Source: JAAYDI01 sp052034005 (lineage in GTDB: Bacteria > Planctomycetota > Planctomycetia > Pirellulales > Pirellulaceae). From it: a stretch of 61,812 bases of DNA. The notes beneath the pieces were generated by a model. It worked only from the letters and a program-made list of their open reading frames with translations, ran no database searches and was not told the origin of the DNA. The first letter of the stretch is position 1, and each line of letters starts with the position of its first letter. The position numbers and the translations under genes are program-made. Below, piece by piece: positions 58,587 to 61,812 of the stretch. The stretch lies in assembly GCA_052034005.1 (NCBI GenBank), contig JBPOJB010000030.1, forward strand, positions 1 through 61,812. Direction: 5' to 3'.

Positions 58587-61500
58587 TCACTCGCCGGGAT
58601 CGGAACGGCCTGCACCATCGCCATCCTCTCCTGCGACATCATCCTCACCATCCTCCGGTGCGGCGGCTTTATCCGAACCTGCACCACCGGGGTCAGCGGG
58701 GGGCCAGGCGGCGCGGAGGTCGCGGTAGCGCTGGGCGTCGTCGGGACGATCCAGGGCGGTATAAAGCCTGATCAACCGGTCGAGGGCTTCCGGGATCCGC
58801 ACAGCGCCCTGGGGCGGAATCGTCGCCTCCCGTTCCTTCATCCCCTCGTATCCGGCGACCAGCAGCGGTTCGGCCTCGGCGTATTTCTCTTGCCCCAGCA
58901 GGGCCTCGCCCAGCATGGATTGGACATTAAACAAAAGCCAAGAGTCAGGGTCTATCTTCTCCCGGATGACGATCGCCGACCGCAGCACTTCTTCGGCCCT
59001 GGTATAGTCTGACCGTTGCAACAGCCCGGAACCGCAGGAGTCGAGTTCGCGCAGGTATTCGAACGATTCTTCACCATATGAATCCTTGGTGAAGTCCATC
59101 CATTTTGCGCGCCAGTAGTCCGCCCGATCAAACTGCTTCGCGGCCACAAACGCATTGATCGCATCCTCGACCATATCTTCTGCATATCTATGTTCGAACT
59201 TTCGTTCTTCAAGACCCGTGACTGCCTCTTCATGTAGTGCAATCGCCTGCGCCAGTTGTCCAGCACGTTCCAGGCAATTGGCCAGATCGCCCATGCTCAT
59301 GAGGGTATCTGGATGGGTCGGACCCAGCCTCGCTTTCCTCAACTCGAGGGTCTCTTCGAATAGTGGCAGGGCCTTGGCATACTCCCCTATGCTTCGGTAG
59401 CAGAGGGCCAGGCTGTTCATGGTGCTGAGCGTATATGGATGATCCGGACCCAACTTCGCTTTCATCAACTTGAGAGTCTCTTCGAATAGTGGCAGGGCCT
59501 TGGCATACTGGCCCATGTCTCGGTAGCAGTGGGCCAGGTTGTTCATGCTGGTGAGAGTAGATGGATGCTCCGGACCCAACTTCGCTCTCCTCAATTCGAG
59601 GGTCTGTTCGAATAGTGACAGGGCCTTGGCATGCTCACCCACGCTGTCGTAGCAATCGGCCAGGTTGTTCATGCTGGTGAGCGTATCCGGATGATCCGAC
59701 CCCAACTTCGATTTCGTCAACTCGAGGGTTTCTTCGAATAGTGGCAGGGCCTTGGCATACTGGCCCATATCGCTGTAGCAGAAGGCTAGGTTGCTCATGC
59801 TGATGAGGGTATCCGGATGATCCGAACCCAACTTCGCTTTCATCAACTCAAGAGTCTCTTCGAATAGTGGCAGGGCCTTGGTATTCTCCCCCATGTTGTG
59901 GTAGCAGGTGGCTAGGCTGTTCATGTTTAGGAGGGTATCTAGATGATTTGGACCCAGCTTTGCCTTTCTCAACTCGAGAGTCTCTTCGAACAGTGACAGG
60001 GCCTTAGGATAATCCCCCATGCTGTGGTAGCAGAGGGCCAGGTTGTTCATGCTGGTGAGAGTATCCGGATGATCGGAACCCAGCGTCGATTTCCTCAATT
60101 CGACGGTCTCTTCGAACAGTGGCAGAGCCTTGGCATACTGGCCCATCTCGCGGTAGCAACTGGCCAGGTTGTTCATGCTGCCGAGGGTGTCCGGATGCTC
60201 CGGACCCAACGTCGATTTCATCAACTCGAAGGTTTCTTCGAATAGTGGCAGGGCCTTGGCATGCTGGCCCATCTCGCGGTAACAACTGGCCAGGTTGTTC
60301 ATGCTGGTGAGCGTCTCCGGGTGATCCGGTTCCAACTTCGATTTCCTCAATTCGAAGGTTTCTTCGAATAGTGGCAGGGCCTTGGAATACTCCCCTATGC
60401 TTGCGTAGCAGAGGGCTAGGTTGTCCATGTTGATGAGAGTATCTGGATGCTCCGGTCCCAGCCTCGATGTGTTGAACTCGAGAGTCTCTTCGAATAGTAG
60501 CAGGGCCTTAGGATAGTCCCCCATGCTGTGGTAGCAGAGGGCCAGGTTGTTCATGCTGATGAAGGTATGCGGATGCTCCGGTCCCAACTTCGATTTCATC
60601 AACTCAAGAGTCTCTTCGAATAGTGGCAGGGCCTTGGCATAGTCCCCCATGTGTCGGTAGCAGTCGGCCAGGTTGTGCATGCTGTCGAGAGTATCTGGAT
60701 GCTCTGGACCCAACTGCGCCTTGCTCAACTCGAGAGTCTCGTCGAGTAGTGGCAGGGCCTTGGTAGACTGACCGGCATGGAGGTACCCACGCGCCAAATC
60801 ACTCATGCGCGTAAGGGTTTCCTGGTGATCCGTGCCGAGATTGCTTTCGCTGAGTGCAACTGCGCGTTGCAGAAATGGAATTCCCCTGGCTGCGTCACCA
60901 GAGTGGCGATAACTGTTGCCGACAACAGAGTTCAACCGGGCTTCGATCAGAGGGGCCAGGTCGGTTCGCGCGGCCAGCTTCTCGGCAGCGCGATCGAGCA
61001 GTTCGTGGAGAGTGGTATTCCGATCCAGCGTGTCCCCTTCAGTGCCGTAGAGCAGCTGACCACGCACACTGGTCAGCGCCAGAAAGTCCCGTTCGACGAA
61101 GTCGGCGATCGCCTCGGCCTGTTCGCGAGCCTCCGTTTCGCTGGCCAGAGCCTGCTCGGCCTTCGCCCGCTGCGCCGCCTCATTGGCACGCGCTGCATTG
61201 GCCTCCTCGAGCCGCTCGGTCGCCAACTGCTTTGCAGCCAGAGCCGCTTGCTCAGCGGCTTGCGCCTGGTTTCGGGAAATCAAAGCTGCCTGCTCCGCAG
61301 CTCGGGCCCGCAACATCATGCCGGTGGTCCCGATGATCCCGCCGACCAGACTGACCGCCACCAGCGAGGCGGCAACCACCCCCACCCGATGCTTGCGGAC
61401 GAACTTACGCAGCCGATACCGAGCCGACGGGGGACGGGCGATGACTGGTTCGCCGTTAAGGTAGCGGCGAACGTCGGCCGCCAGGCCGGAAGCCGATTCG

Positions 61501-61812
61501 TAACGCCGAGCCCGATCCTTCTCCACGGCCCGCATCACCACCCAGTCCAGATCCCCCATCAGGATCCGTCGCAGGCGAGAACGATCGGTTTGCCGGACCG
61601 CGGTGATCGAAGAGAGCTCGTCGTGCGAAGTGCTCGAAAGACAGCTGCTCGGCTTGGCCGGCTCGACCTCACGGATGAATTCCAGCAGCTTCAAAATGGC
61701 CTGCGGCTTGATCCCCGAATCGTCCAGCGGCGTCCGACCGGTCAGCAGCTCGTAGAGGATCACCCCAAGAGAATAGATGTCCGTCCGGGTGTCGATGTCC
61801 TGAACATCGAGG
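58587..61812 (-). CDS. Ser/Thr protein kinase with 13 kinesin-light-chain-type TPRs (5' end cut by window edge)
   Basis: Only the last ~1074 residues are present; the frame stays open to the right edge, where DIDTRTDIYSLGVILYELLT is subdomain IX of a Pkn-type kinase. The C-lobe ends with LDWVVMRAVEKDRARRYESA. A membrane segment (VGVVAASLVAVSLVGGII) follows at about residue 130 of the visible part, then an Ala/Glu-rich coiled coil and 13 consecutive 42-residue TPR units of the form KALPLFEETLEL(M/R)K.KLG, PDTLxSMNNLAxCYxxMG. Kinase plus TPR proteins of this type are common in planctomycetes and probably sense or scaffold at the membrane. The C-terminus is acidic (EDGEDDVAGEDGDG). The true start is outside the window. 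Confidence 0.92.
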   Translation of the reverse strand, partial: LDVQDIDTRTDIYSLGVILYELLTGRTPLDDSGIKPQAILKLLEFIREVEPAKPSSCLSSTSHDELSSITAVRQTDRSRLRRILMGDLDWVVMRAVEKDRARRYESASGLAADVRRYLNGEPVIARPPSARYRLRKFVRKHRVGVVAASLVAVSLVGGIIGTTGMMLRARAAEQAALISRNQAQAAEQAALAAKQLATERLEEANAARANEAAQRAKAEQALASETEAREQAEAIADFVERDFLALTSVRGQLLYGTEGDTLDRNTTLHELLDRAAEKLAARTDLAPLIEARLNSVVGNSYRHSGDAARGIPFLQRAVALSESNLGTDHQETLTRMSDLARGYLHAGQSTKALPLLDETLELSKAQLGPEHPDTLDSMHNLADCYRHMGDYAKALPLFEETLELMKSKLGPEHPHTFISMNNLALCYHSMGDYPKALLLFEETLEFNTSRLGPEHPDTLINMDNLALCYASIGEYSKALPLFEETFELRKSKLEPDHPETLTSMNNLASCYREMGQHAKALPLFEETFELMKSTLGPEHPDTLGSMNNLASCYREMGQYAKALPLFEETVELRKSTLGSDHPDTLTSMNNLALCYHSMGDYPKALSLFEETLELRKAKLGPNHLDTLLNMNSLATCYHNMGENTKALPLFEETLELMKAKLGSDHPDTLISMSNLAFCYSDMGQYAKALPLFEETLELTKSKLGSDHPDTLTSMNNLADCYDSVGEHAKALSLFEQTLELRRAKLGPEHPSTLTSMNNLAHCYRDMGQYAKALPLFEETLKLMKAKLGPDHPYTLSTMNSLALCYRSIGEYAKALPLFEETLELRKARLGPTHPDTLMSMGDLANCLERAGQLAQAIALHEEAVTGLEERKFEHRYAEDMVEDAINAFVAAKQFDRADYWRAKWMDFTKDSYGEESFEYLRELDSCGSGLLQRSDYTRAEEVLRSAIVIREKIDPDSWLLFNVQSMLGEALLGQEKYAEAEPLLVAGYEGMKEREATIPPQGAVRIPEALDRLIRLYTALDRPDDAQRYRDLRAAWPPADPGGAGSDKAAAPEDGEDDVAGEDGDGAGRSDPGE
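59262..60900 (-). repeat. 126-bp tandem repeat array encoding 13 TPR units
   Basis: Units of 126 bases (42 codons) recur about 13 times. Middle units are very similar at the DNA level, sharing words such as TCTTCGAATAGTGGCAGGGC, while the ends are more diverged. This is evidence of recent internal duplication or gene conversion. The unit is a multiple of three, so copy changes keep frame. Confidence 0.9.

Noticed and set aside
58331..58687. 118-codon minus-strand ORF past the kinase end
   Set aside because: Overlaps the end of the kinase gene in another frame and the terminator of the small gene; Met/Val-rich composition looks like a frame shadow.

Overview
The window reads as chromosomal DNA from a planctomycete (Planctomycetota, probably Pirellulales-like). 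The evidence is high GC content together with gene types concentrated in that phylum: a double-length tandem UvrA, DUF1080 proteins, a hydrazine-synthase-alpha-like/SUMF1 fusion with c-type heme motifs, an ECF sigma factor beside an anti-sigma/pilin-like fusion, a very large alpha-2-macroglobulin-like secreted protein, and a Ser/Thr kinase with kinesin-light-chain-type TPRs. This assignment is inference from gene content; no rRNA or tRNA gene was seen.

Layout. 1-3797: a minus-strand pair of secreted carbohydrate-active proteins (pectate-lyase-fold protein, then LamG/GH32-43-like protein). 3798-5197: a repeat-rich stretch with no intact gene, holding an IS66-type transposase fragment, a 9-bp-arm palindrome, a pyrimidine-rich tract and short direct repeats. 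5198-9632: an L-rhamnose unit (rhaA, rhaT, an NCS1-type permease, a 60-aa membrane protein). 9799-22667: a minus-strand series running TPR protein -> RibD -> FAD oxidoreductase -> 2336-aa tandem UvrA -> CBM9-like protein, with a TCAC microsatellite at the uvrA stop. 22668-26982: four 25-bp tandem repeats, then an MMPL/RND-type transporter. 27106-37232: a ketoacyl-synthase-fold protein lacking its nucleophilic Cys and a YghO-like GNAT protein (minus), diverging from two NAD-dependent epimerases, two YjbQ-family proteins, a double DUF1080 protein, an ArgA-like N-acetylglutamate synthase and MgtE. 37286-45465: the giant macroglobulin-like protein and an NCS2-like permease (minus). 45696-51592: ECF sigma, anti-sigma/pilin-like fusion and the HzsA-like/SUMF1 protein. 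51741-57702: secreted cyclophilin, RsmD-like methyltransferase, an 839-aa unknown protein and a pseudo-receiver protein. 57703-58455: a complete small transcription unit (promoter, strong ribosome binding site, 56-codon ORF, terminator). 58587-61812: a Ser/Thr kinase with 13 TPR units, cut by the right edge.

How the genes work together. The rhamnose block couples uptake (RhaT) and isomerisation (RhaA); together with the upstream pectate-lyase-like and GH-like proteins, DUF1080 and SUMF1 proteins it fits a plant- or algal-polysaccharide feeder. RibD (flavin synthesis) ends one base before a secreted flavoenzyme. The sigma/anti-sigma pair is a likely regulatory module for the neighbouring secreted proteins, but that link is only positional. 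The least explained items are the Cys-less ketoacyl synthase cluster, the extra C-terminal domain on the tandem UvrA, the sigma factor partner with a pilin-like C-terminus, and the 56-codon gene with full expression signals.
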